Positions 41,801 to 49,989 of a stretch of 64,000 nucleotides of DNA are shown here, in pieces. The stretch covers positions 310,001 through 374,000 of the forward strand of contig NZ_JAERRJ010000005.1 of the NCBI RefSeq assembly GCF_016741815.1. The letters are read 5' to 3'. A program made the position numbers and the translations under genes. The DNA is from Nocardia acididurans (GTDB lineage: Bacteria; Actinomycetota; Actinomycetes; Mycobacteriales; Mycobacteriaceae). The notes under the pieces are model-generated. The model worked only from the letters and a program-made list of their open reading frames with translations, was not told the origin of the DNA and did no database searches. The first letter of the stretch is position 1, and each line of letters starts with the position of its first letter.

Positions 41801-43042
41801 TCAGATCTTCCGCACACTCTGGATGATCTGCTTGGCCTGATCGGGCGTGAGCTCACCGGAGGCATTCCGGTCCGCCTCGATGGTCAGCACCAGCGTCACG
41901 TCCTGGGGTCCCTTGAACGCGAAGGTGTACACCGCGTAGGCGTTCGCGGTGCAGCCGTCCTGCATGGGCTTCCACGGGCCCGAACCCTCCACCATCTTGC
42001 CGGTGATCCCGCTGGTGGTGGTGATATCGGTCGGCGACGACACCTGCCGGCCGCTCGAATCCGAGTACCCGCTCTCCGCGGCGATCTTGGCCACCTTGGT
42101 CGCGGCCGCCGCGGGATCGGCCACATCCGACTTCACGACGAAAGCCAGTGTGCGGTAAGCGGATCCGGGGCAGTAGTAGGCCCCGTCGTACGACTTGCCG
42201 AAACCGATGGCGGAACCGGTGGTTCCCGCCTGCGGGCTGGTCTCGGACGCCTGCGCGACACTCCAGCCGTTGGGGACGTCGTAGGCGATGTTCATGGACG
42301 GCACCACCACACCCTTGAATCCCGGCGAGGCTCCCGCCGTGGTCGACTTGGTCGACGGCGTGGTCGTCTTCGGCGCGGAACTACCCGGTTTGGTGGTGGT
42401 CGTGGTGGCCGTGGCGACGGTGTCGTCATCCGAGCCGCGCGTCAGCGCGACCGCCGCGATACCGCCGCCCACCAGCGCCACCACCACGAGCACGATCGCG
42501 ACGATCAGCCCCGTGCGATTGGTGTTCCGCGGCGGCTGCTGCCCCCACTGCGGCATCGGCTGCTGCCCGTACGGCTGCCCCGGATACTGCGGCGGCTGCT
42601 GCGGAAACCCTTGCGGCGCATACCCGCCCGCCTGCGTAGGCCACTGCCCGCCGGTGGCTCCATACGGCTGCTGCGCACCCCACTGCTCCCCGGGCGCACC
42701 GGCCTGCGGCTGCTGCGGCCACTGCCCGCCCGTCGCACCCTGCTGCGCCTGCTGCGGCCACTGCCCGCCCGTCGCACCCTGCGGCTGCTGCCACTGACCG
42801 GCGGTCGCGCCGAGCTGAGTCTGCTGCGCCCACTGGTCGTCGGTTCCGCCCTGCGGCGGCGGTTGCTGCGCCCACTGATCGCCGGTCGCGCCCTGCGGCT
42901 GCTGCCCCCATTGGCCCGCGGTCGCGCCGAGCTGGGTCTGCTGCGCCCACTGGGGATCCGGCACGGGGTGGCCGCCGGTCCCGCCGGGCGGAGTGCCGCC
43001 CGCGCCGGGCGTGTTCGGCCACTGATCGTTGCTGTTCGTCAT
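41801..43042 (-). CDS. Membrane protein with Q/W-rich repeat domain
   Basis: A 413-residue protein with three parts. Residues 1 to about 195 are a low-complexity cytoplasmic region of about ten imperfect repeats of the type QWxQQxQxGATxGQW (for example QWAQQTQLGATAGQW, occurring twice); one transmembrane helix (LIVAIVLVVVALVGGGIAAVAL) follows at about 201-222; a T/K/S-rich spacer leads to a secreted domain (about 260-413, MNIAYDVPNGWSVAQAS..., two cysteines in DGAYYCPGS and QDGCTANA). The secreted domain resembles small DUF-type lipoprotein-like domains in actinobacteria. Function unknown. Confidence 0.85.
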   Translation of the reverse strand: MTNSNDQWPNTPGAGGTPPGGTGGHPVPDPQWAQQTQLGATAGQWGQQPQGATGDQWAQQPPPQGGTDDQWAQQTQLGATAGQWQQPQGATGGQWPQQAQQGATGGQWPQQPQAGAPGEQWGAQQPYGATGGQWPTQAGGYAPQGFPQQPPQYPGQPYGQQPMPQWGQQPPRNTNRTGLIVAIVLVVVALVGGGIAAVALTRGSDDDTVATATTTTTKPGSSAPKTTTPSTKSTTAGASPGFKGVVVPSMNIAYDVPNGWSVAQASETSPQAGTTGSAIGFGKSYDGAYYCPGSAYRTLAFVVKSDVADPAAAATKVAKIAAESGYSDSSGRQVSSPTDITTTSGITGKMVEGSGPWKPMQDGCTANAYAVYTFAFKGPQDVTLVLTIEADRNASGELTPDQAKQIIQSVRKI

Positions 43043-43195
43043 ACTTCGTCCCTCATCCCGACCCCACGGCCTGTCTCGCGAATCCACAGCAGGCGGTCTC
43101 CGGCCAATCTTGCTGGCCGAGGAGGGGGATTGCCAATCGAAATCCGGTGCGGGGCGAAGATCACCCCGCATCGAATCCGGTTGGGCGGCCGACCG

Positions 43196-44728
43196 CTACG
43201 CGGGTTCGCCGAACCAGGCCGACAGTGCGGCACGCAGTCCGGCCGCCGCGGTGTCGGCGGGCTCGTCGAGCGTCGCGGCCCAGGCGACGTGGCCGTCGGG
43301 GCGGATCAGCAGCGCGTCGGTCTGCCGGTCGCCGGTCTTGGCGGTGCGAATATCGATGCGGTGCTGCCAGTTTCGCGCGATCTCGCGCAGGTCCGCGCGG
43401 TCCGCGAGATCCAGCAGGATCGGCCGTGCGGTGTGCAGGAGGTCGGCGACACTGCTGGTTCCCGCCTCGGTGTGCAGCGTGAGGTCGGGGACGAAAGCGC
43501 CGGTCAGGGTGTGGCCGTTGGGGTTCGGCACCGGGTATCGGATATCGGATCCGGCCAGCAGGGCGGCCATCCGGCGCAGCGCGGGCTCGTCGGTGAGCAG
43601 TTCCTGGAACACCGTCCGCAGCGCTTCGTCGGCCGGGTCGTGCCCGCTGCGCAGCGACACCTGGGCGCGGGTGTGCAGCATGGTGCGCGCTCCCGCGAAG
43701 TGGCGTTCCTCGTGGTAGGTGTCGAGCAGGCCCGCCGGGGCCCAGCCCCCGACGGCCGCCGCCAGCTTCCACGCCAGGTTGACCGCGTCGAGCATGCCCG
43801 CGCTGATGGCCACGCCGGTGGCGGGGAACAGGTGCGCGGCATCGCCGGCGACCATGATCCGGCCCTCGCGATAGCGTTCGGCCTGACGGGCCTTGAAGGT
43901 GAAGCGGGACAACCGGAGCGTGTCGGTCACCGGCAGGTCGACGCCGAGGACGCGGCGGATGCTGTCCTGCATTTCGGTGAGGGTCAGCGGGGCGTCGTCG
44001 TCGTAATCCTCGGTCTCGTCCTCGGTGGTGTAGACGGCCATGGACTCCGAGGTGGGCGAGGCGCCGAGGCCGAAGAGGCCGTGTTCGGTGCGGGTGAAGC
44101 CCGACCGCAGCCTGCCGTATCCGGGCACCTCGAGATCGCCGTTGTCGTGCCGGATGACGGAGTCGGGCACGGTGATCTGGGCCAGCCGGTTGACCTCCGG
44201 ATAGGTATTGCCGGGGAACGGGATTCCGGCGATGTCGCGGATGCGGCTGCGGCCGCCGTCGCAGGCGACGAGATAGCCGGCGGTCACCTCGTAGGTCCCG
44301 TCCGGTCCGTTCACCTCGGCGGTGACCGTGTCGGCGTCCTGACGCACGCCCACCACCTGGTGCCCGCGCTGGATCTCGACGCCGAGTTCGCCCGCCCACT
44401 GCCCGAGTACCTCCTCGAGGTGCTGCTGCGGCAGCGGCAGCGCGTGCATCGGATTGCCCGGCAGCTGGGTGAGGTCCAGGTGCACGCCACCGAACGGAAA
44501 CCGCGGCGCGGGAATCGGATCGGTGCACGCGGCCTCGAATCGATCCAGCACTCCGCGATACCGCAGCAGCTCCAGCACCTGCCCGCCGAGTCCACCGGCC
44601 TTCGGCACATGCCGCGGCTGCGGCTGCCGTTCCAGCACCAGCGGCGTCACGCCCGCCAGACGCAGTTCGGCGGCCAGCATCAGCCCGGTCGGGCCCGCGC
44701 CCACGATGATCACGTCGGTGTTCTGCAC
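43196..44728 (-). CDS. FAD-dependent aromatic monooxygenase
   Basis: A 510-residue PheA/TfdB/RdmE-type flavoprotein hydroxylase. The Rossmann motif DVIIVGAGPTGLMLAAEL (residues 5-22), the DG motif CDGGRSRIRD and the FAD motif GDAAHLFPATGVAISAGMLDAVNL are all present, with a C-terminal thioredoxin-like domain. GTG start 44728 has AGGAG 7 bases upstream. Divergent from a TetR gene, whose product probably represses it through TAGTACTA boxes. Substrate unknown. Confidence 0.92.
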   Translation of the reverse strand: MQNTDVIIVGAGPTGLMLAAELRLAGVTPLVLERQPQPRHVPKAGGLGGQVLELLRYRGVLDRFEAACTDPIPAPRFPFGGVHLDLTQLPGNPMHALPLPQQHLEEVLGQWAGELGVEIQRGHQVVGVRQDADTVTAEVNGPDGTYEVTAGYLVACDGGRSRIRDIAGIPFPGNTYPEVNRLAQITVPDSVIRHDNGDLEVPGYGRLRSGFTRTEHGLFGLGASPTSESMAVYTTEDETEDYDDDAPLTLTEMQDSIRRVLGVDLPVTDTLRLSRFTFKARQAERYREGRIMVAGDAAHLFPATGVAISAGMLDAVNLAWKLAAAVGGWAPAGLLDTYHEERHFAGARTMLHTRAQVSLRSGHDPADEALRTVFQELLTDEPALRRMAALLAGSDIRYPVPNPNGHTLTGAFVPDLTLHTEAGTSSVADLLHTARPILLDLADRADLREIARNWQHRIDIRTAKTGDRQTDALLIRPDGHVAWAATLDEPADTAAAGLRAALSAWFGEPA

Positions 44729-44953
44729 TACTACTCCTAGAGATTCTTCGCCACGTTCCGGCATCGGCCGGGCGCGGTTGTCCTTTCTACAGGTGCGGTC
44801 GCGGGTTACCGCGCGCCGTGCCTGCTGTGCCGGGACCACCCGCCCTTGGGAGCGGCGACCGTGCGCGGGTGCACGGGACGGCCCACGAAACGCTGCTTGT
44901 TGCCCTGCGCCGGAAAGGTGCCGTGCTGCTTTCGCATTGCTTACCGCCTAAGT

Positions 44954-44992
44954 TGTAGTACTATGCGTGAAGTGTTTGAAATGTAGTACTAC
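44954..44992. promoter_or_regulatory. Twin TGTAGTACTA boxes, candidate TetR operators
   Basis: TGTAGTACTA occurs at 44954-44963 and 44982-44991, 28 bases apart; the second is part of the perfect palindrome GTAGTACTAC (44983-44992). They lie just before the TetR start and in the divergent region with the monooxygenase, placed to control both. Confidence 0.6.
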
Positions 44993-45009
44993 GAATGGAG
45001 TGGTGTCAA

Positions 45010-45594
45010 GTGGTTCGCACGAATCCAGAACGCAGGCAGGCCCTACTCGACGCATCGATCGAGGTCCTGGCCAAGGAAGGGGCTCGCGGCCTCACCTTCC
45101 GAGCAGTCGACAAGGAGGCCGGCGTCCCCGCGGGCACCGCCTCCAACTACTTCGCCAACCGCGACGCGCTGCTCGTCCAGGTGGGCCACCGCTACTACGA
45201 ACGCCTCATCCCCAGCGAGGAGACCATGGCCAAACTCCACGGCCTGGGCACCCGCGAAACCATCACCGAACTCATGACCGAAGTGGTGAACCGGGTCACC
45301 CACTTCCGCACCGGCTACCTGGCCGTCCTGGAACTCCGCCTGGAAGCCACCCGCCGCCCCGAACTCCAGGCCCTGCTCACCGAGCGAGTCCGCGCCGACA
45401 TCGACTTCAACATCAGCAACCACCTCGGCTCCGGCCTCCCCGGCGACGAGGACACCGTCCTCATGCTCTACCTCGCCCTCAACTGGCTGATCCTCGAACG
45501 CCTCACCCTCCCGGGCATTTTCGACGAAAAAAAAGCCGCTGAACTGGTGGAGGTGATCGTCGACCGCGCTATCGGCGACCGCTCAGCCGGGTGA
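45010..45594 (+). CDS. TetR family regulator of the adjacent monooxygenase
   Basis: A 194-residue TetR protein with N-terminal HTH (LLDASIEVLAKEGARGLTFRAVDKEAGVPAGTASNYFANRDAL). GTG at 45010 is chosen because GGAG (44997-45000) gives proper spacing; an ATG five codons earlier (44995) lies against the operator palindrome. It is divergent from the FAD monooxygenase. Ligand probably an aromatic compound, by inference only. Confidence 0.9.
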   Translation: MVRTNPERRQALLDASIEVLAKEGARGLTFRAVDKEAGVPAGTASNYFANRDALLVQVGHRYYERLIPSEETMAKLHGLGTRETITELMTEVVNRVTHFRTGYLAVLELRLEATRRPELQALLTERVRADIDFNISNHLGSGLPGDEDTVLMLYLALNWLILERLTLPGIFDEKKAAELVEVIVDRAIGDRSAG

Positions 45595-45679
45595 TCCACG
45601 ATCGCCGCGACACGGCGACAGGGCGCACAGTACCTTTCGACGCCGGACGGGGTCCGGGGGTCTTACGTAGGCTGAGCGG

Positions 45680-46540
45680 GTGGACAGCGAGGACCTCGAG
45701 AGCGGGCGGGGGTTGGATTTCACGGGTCCGGTCGCGGGCGGGGCGGCGGGGGCCGCGATTATCGGCTATCGGGCTGCGGGCGGGATGGATCTGCGTGTGG
45801 CGGGGGCCGCGGTGATCACGGTGGTGATCGAATTCGGGGGGCGGGGGCTGGTTGTCGAGGATGCGGCGGGGCGGCGGGTGCTCGGAGGGTTCGTTGCCGG
45901 GTTGCCGCTGGAGGCGATGCGGGTGCGGGCCGATCGGGCGTCGTGTATCGAGATGCGACTGTCTCCCCTGCAGGCGTATTCGCTATTGGGTGTTGCCCCA
46001 ACCGATCTGGGGTCGCGGGTGGTCGCGCTCGAGGATGTGTGGGGGTGGCGGGCACGGGTGTTGCGGGAGGAACTCGCGGCGGCCGCGGATTGGAACGAGC
46101 GGTTCGCGGTGACGAAATCGTTTCTGGCGCAGCGGGATAGCGCGATGCGCGGTCCCGACCCGGAGGTGCGCGCCGGGTGGGATCGGATCGTCGGGTCCGG
46201 CGGGCAGGTGCGGATCGGGGAGCTCGCCGAATCGCTGGGGTGGAGTTACAAGCGGTTGGGGGCGCGGTTCGAGGCGCAGATCGGGTTGACGCCCAAGCGG
46301 GCGGCGATGCTGGTGCGGTTCCGGTCCGCGGTGGACGAGTTGCTGGCGGGGCGGCCCGCGGCCGTGGTCGCGGCGGAGTGCGGGTACACCGATCAGGCGC
46401 ACCTGTGCCGGGATGTTTCTCTTTTCGCCGATCGGACGCCGAGAGCGGTGACGACGCATTATCTGCCGGAGATCGCGCAGCGGCGGTACCGGGCGTGGGG
46501 AGAATTCTTCCAATACCGGGCGGTGCCACGCGGCCGATAG
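45680..46540 (+). CDS. AraC family transcriptional regulator
   Basis: A 286-residue AraC regulator with an N-terminal domain (about 1-150) and C-terminal double HTH (IGELAESLGWSYKRLGARFEAQIGLTPKRAAMLVRF; VVAAECGYTDQAHLCRDVSLFADRTPRAV). GTG start with TAGGCT (45668-45673) six bases upstream, so a leaderless mRNA is likely. It is followed after 7 bases by the serine hydrolase gene, probably cotranscribed and perhaps regulated by it. Confidence 0.88.
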   Translation: MDSEDLESGRGLDFTGPVAGGAAGAAIIGYRAAGGMDLRVAGAAVITVVIEFGGRGLVVEDAAGRRVLGGFVAGLPLEAMRVRADRASCIEMRLSPLQAYSLLGVAPTDLGSRVVALEDVWGWRARVLREELAAAADWNERFAVTKSFLAQRDSAMRGPDPEVRAGWDRIVGSGGQVRIGELAESLGWSYKRLGARFEAQIGLTPKRAAMLVRFRSAVDELLAGRPAAVVAAECGYTDQAHLCRDVSLFADRTPRAVTTHYLPEIAQRRYRAWGEFFQYRAVPRGR

Positions 46541-46547
46541 TGGGGCC

Positions 46548-47672
46548 ATGACAACCATTTTCGATCCGGGGAAACTACAGGACGCACTGGAGGGCATTCA
46601 TCGGGCCGGGGTGCCGGGAGTGTTCGCCGAGGTGCGTGATGACGGCGAAATCTGGCGTGGCGCAGCAGGAGTGGCCGACCTCGCCACGGGGCGGCCGGCT
46701 ACCGCTGATATGCGGCATCGGGTCGGCAGCCTCACCAAGACGTTCACGGCCGCGGCGGTGTTGCAGCTGGTCGATGCCGGTGAGGTCGAGCTCGACGCAC
46801 CGATCGGGTGGTATCTGCCGCGGCTGGTGCCGGGTGAGCGCGGTGCGGCGATCACGGTGCGGATGTTGATCAACCACACCAGCGGCCTGGCCGAATATCT
46901 GCCCCGCGCCTATCCGTCGCTCGCGGCGTTTCCGAATCTGGCGCGGACCACCCCGGAAAGTCTGGATGCGCACCGGCTCACCAGGTTTCGTCCGCGCGAG
47001 CTGATCGAGCTCGGGGTCTCCGGACCCGCCACCGGCGCTCCGGGTGGTGCGCCGGGGGTGTATTCGAACACCAATTATCTGCTCATATCCCAACTGCTGG
47101 AATCGATTACGGGCACTCCGGCGGAGAAGCACATCACCGGCAGCGTCATCGAGCGCGCCGGCCTGTCGGATACCGAACTCCCACTCGGCACGGAAATCGC
47201 TGGGCCGCATGCCCTGCACTACGAATCCTGGTTCGGCATGATCGACCCGCCGCGGGATTTCAGCGTGTTCGACATGTCGTGGGTCGGCCCCTCGGCATCG
47301 CTGATCTCGACCGTCGCGGATCTGAACCGCTTCTACGGTCTGCTGCTGGCGGGCGAGATCATCAGCGGGGAGGCGCTGGCGCAGATGCGGCGCACCGTCC
47401 CGGTCGTCTCCTTCGAACTGAAGCAGATCGACTACGGGCTGGGCCTGCAGCGGTTGGACATCCCCGGGCATGGAACCTATTGGGGCCATGAGGGTTCGGT
47501 GTGGGGTGGCGGCGCGATCTCCTGGACGCGAGCCGACGGCGCACGGCAGCTGTCGCTCGCGGTCAACCTGCAGCGCTGGAACCGCCTCGACGCGTCCGGG
47601 AGGCCACAACCCCACCCCATCGACGACGCCCTCCGGGCTTTCACCCAGCTGGCGCTGCCGAGTCGAGGGTGA
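46548..47672 (+). CDS. Serine hydrolase, class C beta-lactamase/esterase fold
   Basis: A 374-residue beta-lactamase-related serine hydrolase. Catalytic motif SLTK (Ser61, Lys64), YSN-type motif in GVYSNTNY and HEG motif GHEGSVWGGG stand in for the KTG box. No signal peptide, so it is likely cytoplasmic; esterase or peptidase activity is more probable than antibiotic resistance. Its TGA abuts the stop of the convergent Ig-like gene (TGATCA). Confidence 0.9.
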   Translation: MTTIFDPGKLQDALEGIHRAGVPGVFAEVRDDGEIWRGAAGVADLATGRPATADMRHRVGSLTKTFTAAAVLQLVDAGEVELDAPIGWYLPRLVPGERGAAITVRMLINHTSGLAEYLPRAYPSLAAFPNLARTTPESLDAHRLTRFRPRELIELGVSGPATGAPGGAPGVYSNTNYLLISQLLESITGTPAEKHITGSVIERAGLSDTELPLGTEIAGPHALHYESWFGMIDPPRDFSVFDMSWVGPSASLISTVADLNRFYGLLLAGEIISGEALAQMRRTVPVVSFELKQIDYGLGLQRLDIPGHGTYWGHEGSVWGGGAISWTRADGARQLSLAVNLQRWNRLDASGRPQPHPIDDALRAFTQLALPSRG

Positions 47673-48551
47673 TCAGAACTTGAAGGATCCGGACGAGGAG
47701 CCGGTGTTGCCGCCGCCCGGGTTCGGGTTCGGCTCGGTCGGCTGGTCGGCGACCGTGACCACCTTGCTGGTGGACGAGCCGACCACGCCGGTGCGTCCGG
47801 AGAAGACCGCGCCGATGGTGTACGAGCCCGCCGCGCCCGGGGTCCACACAAAGGAGGCCTTGCCGTTCGCATTCACCGGAATATCGCCGAGGACATTGTC
47901 ACCGGCCTTGAACTGGATGGTGCCGCCCGCCGCCGCGGGTGACACGGTGGCCTCCAAGGTGACGGCCTTGCCGGTCTGCGCGCCGCTCACGTCGGCGAGC
48001 ACGGTGGTCGACAGCGCGTCGCTGGACACCGTGATGGTCGGACCCTTGCCCTGGTAGGTGCCGTCGCCGAGCGAGCCGCCGTAGTGCATGGAGGTCATCA
48101 GCGGGGTGTCGCGGGCGCAGTCGACGCCGACCTTGTACTGCACCTCGAAGGTCTGCGACTTGGGCTGGATGTTCGGGTACACCGGGTATTTGGTGATGCC
48201 GAACTGCGCGCGCACCCAATCCGACGACGAGGTGTCGAGTTGCACCTGGTCACCGCCCATTTTCGCGGAGCCGTTGACCGGTGTCAGGCAGGCCGGGTGC
48301 AGGTCCTTGACCGAGTAGATGTACTCCACCGGGATTCCGGTCCGCTCGAACGTCGTCGTGACCGTCACGATGTCGCCGACCACCGGGTTGGTGTTGGACA
48401 CCGTCCGGGTGTACTTGCTGTTCCCGTCGGTCCAGGTGACCGTCCCCGGTGCGGCCGCGGCCACCCCGGACATCGCCGTGACCGCGAACCCGGCCGCCAC
48501 CGCAAGCGCGGCCACCGACCCGGTCGCCCGCTGAATCCTACTGTCCACCAT
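47673..48551 (-). CDS. Secreted Ig-like domain protein
   Basis: A 292-residue exported protein. The signal peptide covers residues 1-34 (AVAAGFAVTAMSGVAAAAP). An N-terminal beta-sandwich (about 36-165) has two cysteines (HPACLTP, VDCARDT) and a bacterial Ig-like domain follows (TTVLADVSGAQTGKAVTLEATVSPAAAGGT, about 180-265). The tail is G/S/N-rich (PGGGNTGSSSGSFKF). Such proteins are frequent in Nocardia; function unknown. GTGGAGAAG precedes the ATG. Confidence 0.85.
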   Translation of the reverse strand: MVDSRIQRATGSVAALAVAAGFAVTAMSGVAAAAPGTVTWTDGNSKYTRTVSNTNPVVGDIVTVTTTFERTGIPVEYIYSVKDLHPACLTPVNGSAKMGGDQVQLDTSSSDWVRAQFGITKYPVYPNIQPKSQTFEVQYKVGVDCARDTPLMTSMHYGGSLGDGTYQGKGPTITVSSDALSTTVLADVSGAQTGKAVTLEATVSPAAAGGTIQFKAGDNVLGDIPVNANGKASFVWTPGAAGSYTIGAVFSGRTGVVGSSTSKVVTVADQPTEPNPNPGGGNTGSSSGSFKF

Positions 48552-48671
48552 CGCTTCTCCACATGCGTCGGGTGCCGCTCGACTTTGTCATCGAGGCGCT
48601 CACGCACCCGAGTTGGCGCGATTAGATCACGCCCGGACCCGGCGCGGATCGGATTCCGAAATGATCGTTAG

Positions 48672-49910
48672 TCAGATTGCCCGATCGGTCAGCAGCTTCA
48701 GATTCGATGCCACGACGCGACGCAGCTCACGAACCCTTTCGGGACGATGGCAGGATTCGTCGAAAGTGAACTCGACATTCAGCCGCCCCTGGAATGTGTA
48801 GGCGAAATAGCTGATCTCCGCCCTGGCGCTGCCCGTGACGAACCCGCGGAAATCGACCATCCGCATACCCTTCGGGACATCGAGTTCGGGAACCACACCC
48901 CAATTGGTGATGATGTTCGCCACGAAATCCCGCGTACCGTGCTCGGGAATCACCGAGGCCGCGAACATCGTCGTCAGCGCGGCCCCGCTGTCGATACCGC
49001 CGACGATCTGCGCTTTCACCTCCTTACCGAGGGCGTGGAGATCGGTGTGGGGAGTACAGAAGGTGACGGTCGCCGCGCAGCCGAGGCCGTTGGTCACCTC
49101 GGCGGGCTGCGCGGGCGGGCACAGGTGCGGGCGCATATCGACGGCATGGGCGGCGATCATGGGAAGCTCGTCCGCTGGTGCGGCACTGGATGTTTCGGCG
49201 AGTAGCGTCCGTTCGGCCCGGATGATCGCGGCGCTGAGCAGTGCGTGCAGCGTCGTCCCCTGCGCCCGCGCGTGCTGCAACAGTGCCGTGGTGTCAGTGG
49301 CGGACACCGTGATTCGCTCATCGGCCGCGAGCCGCAGCCCCGGCCTGCCGTGCGTTTCCGCGGGCGTGAGGGCGTACACGCCGGTGAGATCCGGCATGAC
49401 CGGCTCCTGCAGTGCGACGCCGCGCTCGATCAGCAGTTCTTCCAGAGTGCGCGGGAAGACCGGAACGGGATCCAGGACCGTGGCATTCGCGCCGAGTTCG
49501 GCCGCCCTGCGCCAGAATTCCCGCAGCAGTTCGAATCCCATATGCGCGTCGTTGACAGCATGCGAGATCCGCAGCGCCACAGCGGTGGTCAGACTGCCGC
49601 GCACGATCTCCAGTTTCGCCAGCGACACCGCCGGATCGAGGGCGGCCGCGCCGTCGGCGAACCAGTCGGACACACTGCCGTGCAGTATCTCCGTGACGGC
49701 GTTACCACCATCGTCCTCGGGGATGTCGAGTTGGTATGCGCCGCCGTCGAATTCGATGCGCCCGCGCAGCATGGGGAAACGGCGACAGGTGAGCGCGAAG
49801 GCCCGCCGCAGCAGTTCGTCGTCGACCGCACCGGTGCAGATCGCGACATACGAGACGGTGACCGCGGTCGGTACGAAGCCCTGGTCGATGAGGCCCACAC
49901 GGTATTTCAT
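48672..49910 (-). CDS. PapA5-like acyltransferase (condensation-domain fold)
   Basis: A 412-residue CoA/ACP-dependent acyltransferase of the condensation-domain superfamily resembling phthiocerol dimycocerosyl transferase PapA5. The catalytic HxxxD reads SHAVNDAH (His117, Asp121), lacking the usual second histidine and glycine of HHxxxDG. The C-terminal part (NWGVVPELDVPKGMRMVDF) fits the fold. AGGAG precedes the ATG. It follows the SARP regulator and ACP genes on the same strand, so it may acylate an alcohol using an acyl-ACP. Acceptor unknown. Confidence 0.8.
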   Translation of the reverse strand: MKYRVGLIDQGFVPTAVTVSYVAICTGAVDDELLRRAFALTCRRFPMLRGRIEFDGGAYQLDIPEDDGGNAVTEILHGSVSDWFADGAAALDPAVSLAKLEIVRGSLTTAVALRISHAVNDAHMGFELLREFWRRAAELGANATVLDPVPVFPRTLEELLIERGVALQEPVMPDLTGVYALTPAETHGRPGLRLAADERITVSATDTTALLQHARAQGTTLHALLSAAIIRAERTLLAETSSAAPADELPMIAAHAVDMRPHLCPPAQPAEVTNGLGCAATVTFCTPHTDLHALGKEVKAQIVGGIDSGAALTTMFAASVIPEHGTRDFVANIITNWGVVPELDVPKGMRMVDFRGFVTGSARAEISYFAYTFQGRLNVEFTFDESCHRPERVRELRRVVASNLKLLTDRAI

Positions 49911-49989
49911 GATGATCTCCTGTCCTGGTGACAGGTCGATCGTGCGGGCGGTGCTCGAGCATTCGTTGAGCCGCGAATGAACCGCCCGG

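Noticed and set aside
46548..47672. True class C beta-lactamase for antibiotic resistance
   Set aside because: No signal peptide and no KTG box; the sequence fits the broad esterase/peptidase serine-hydrolase group.
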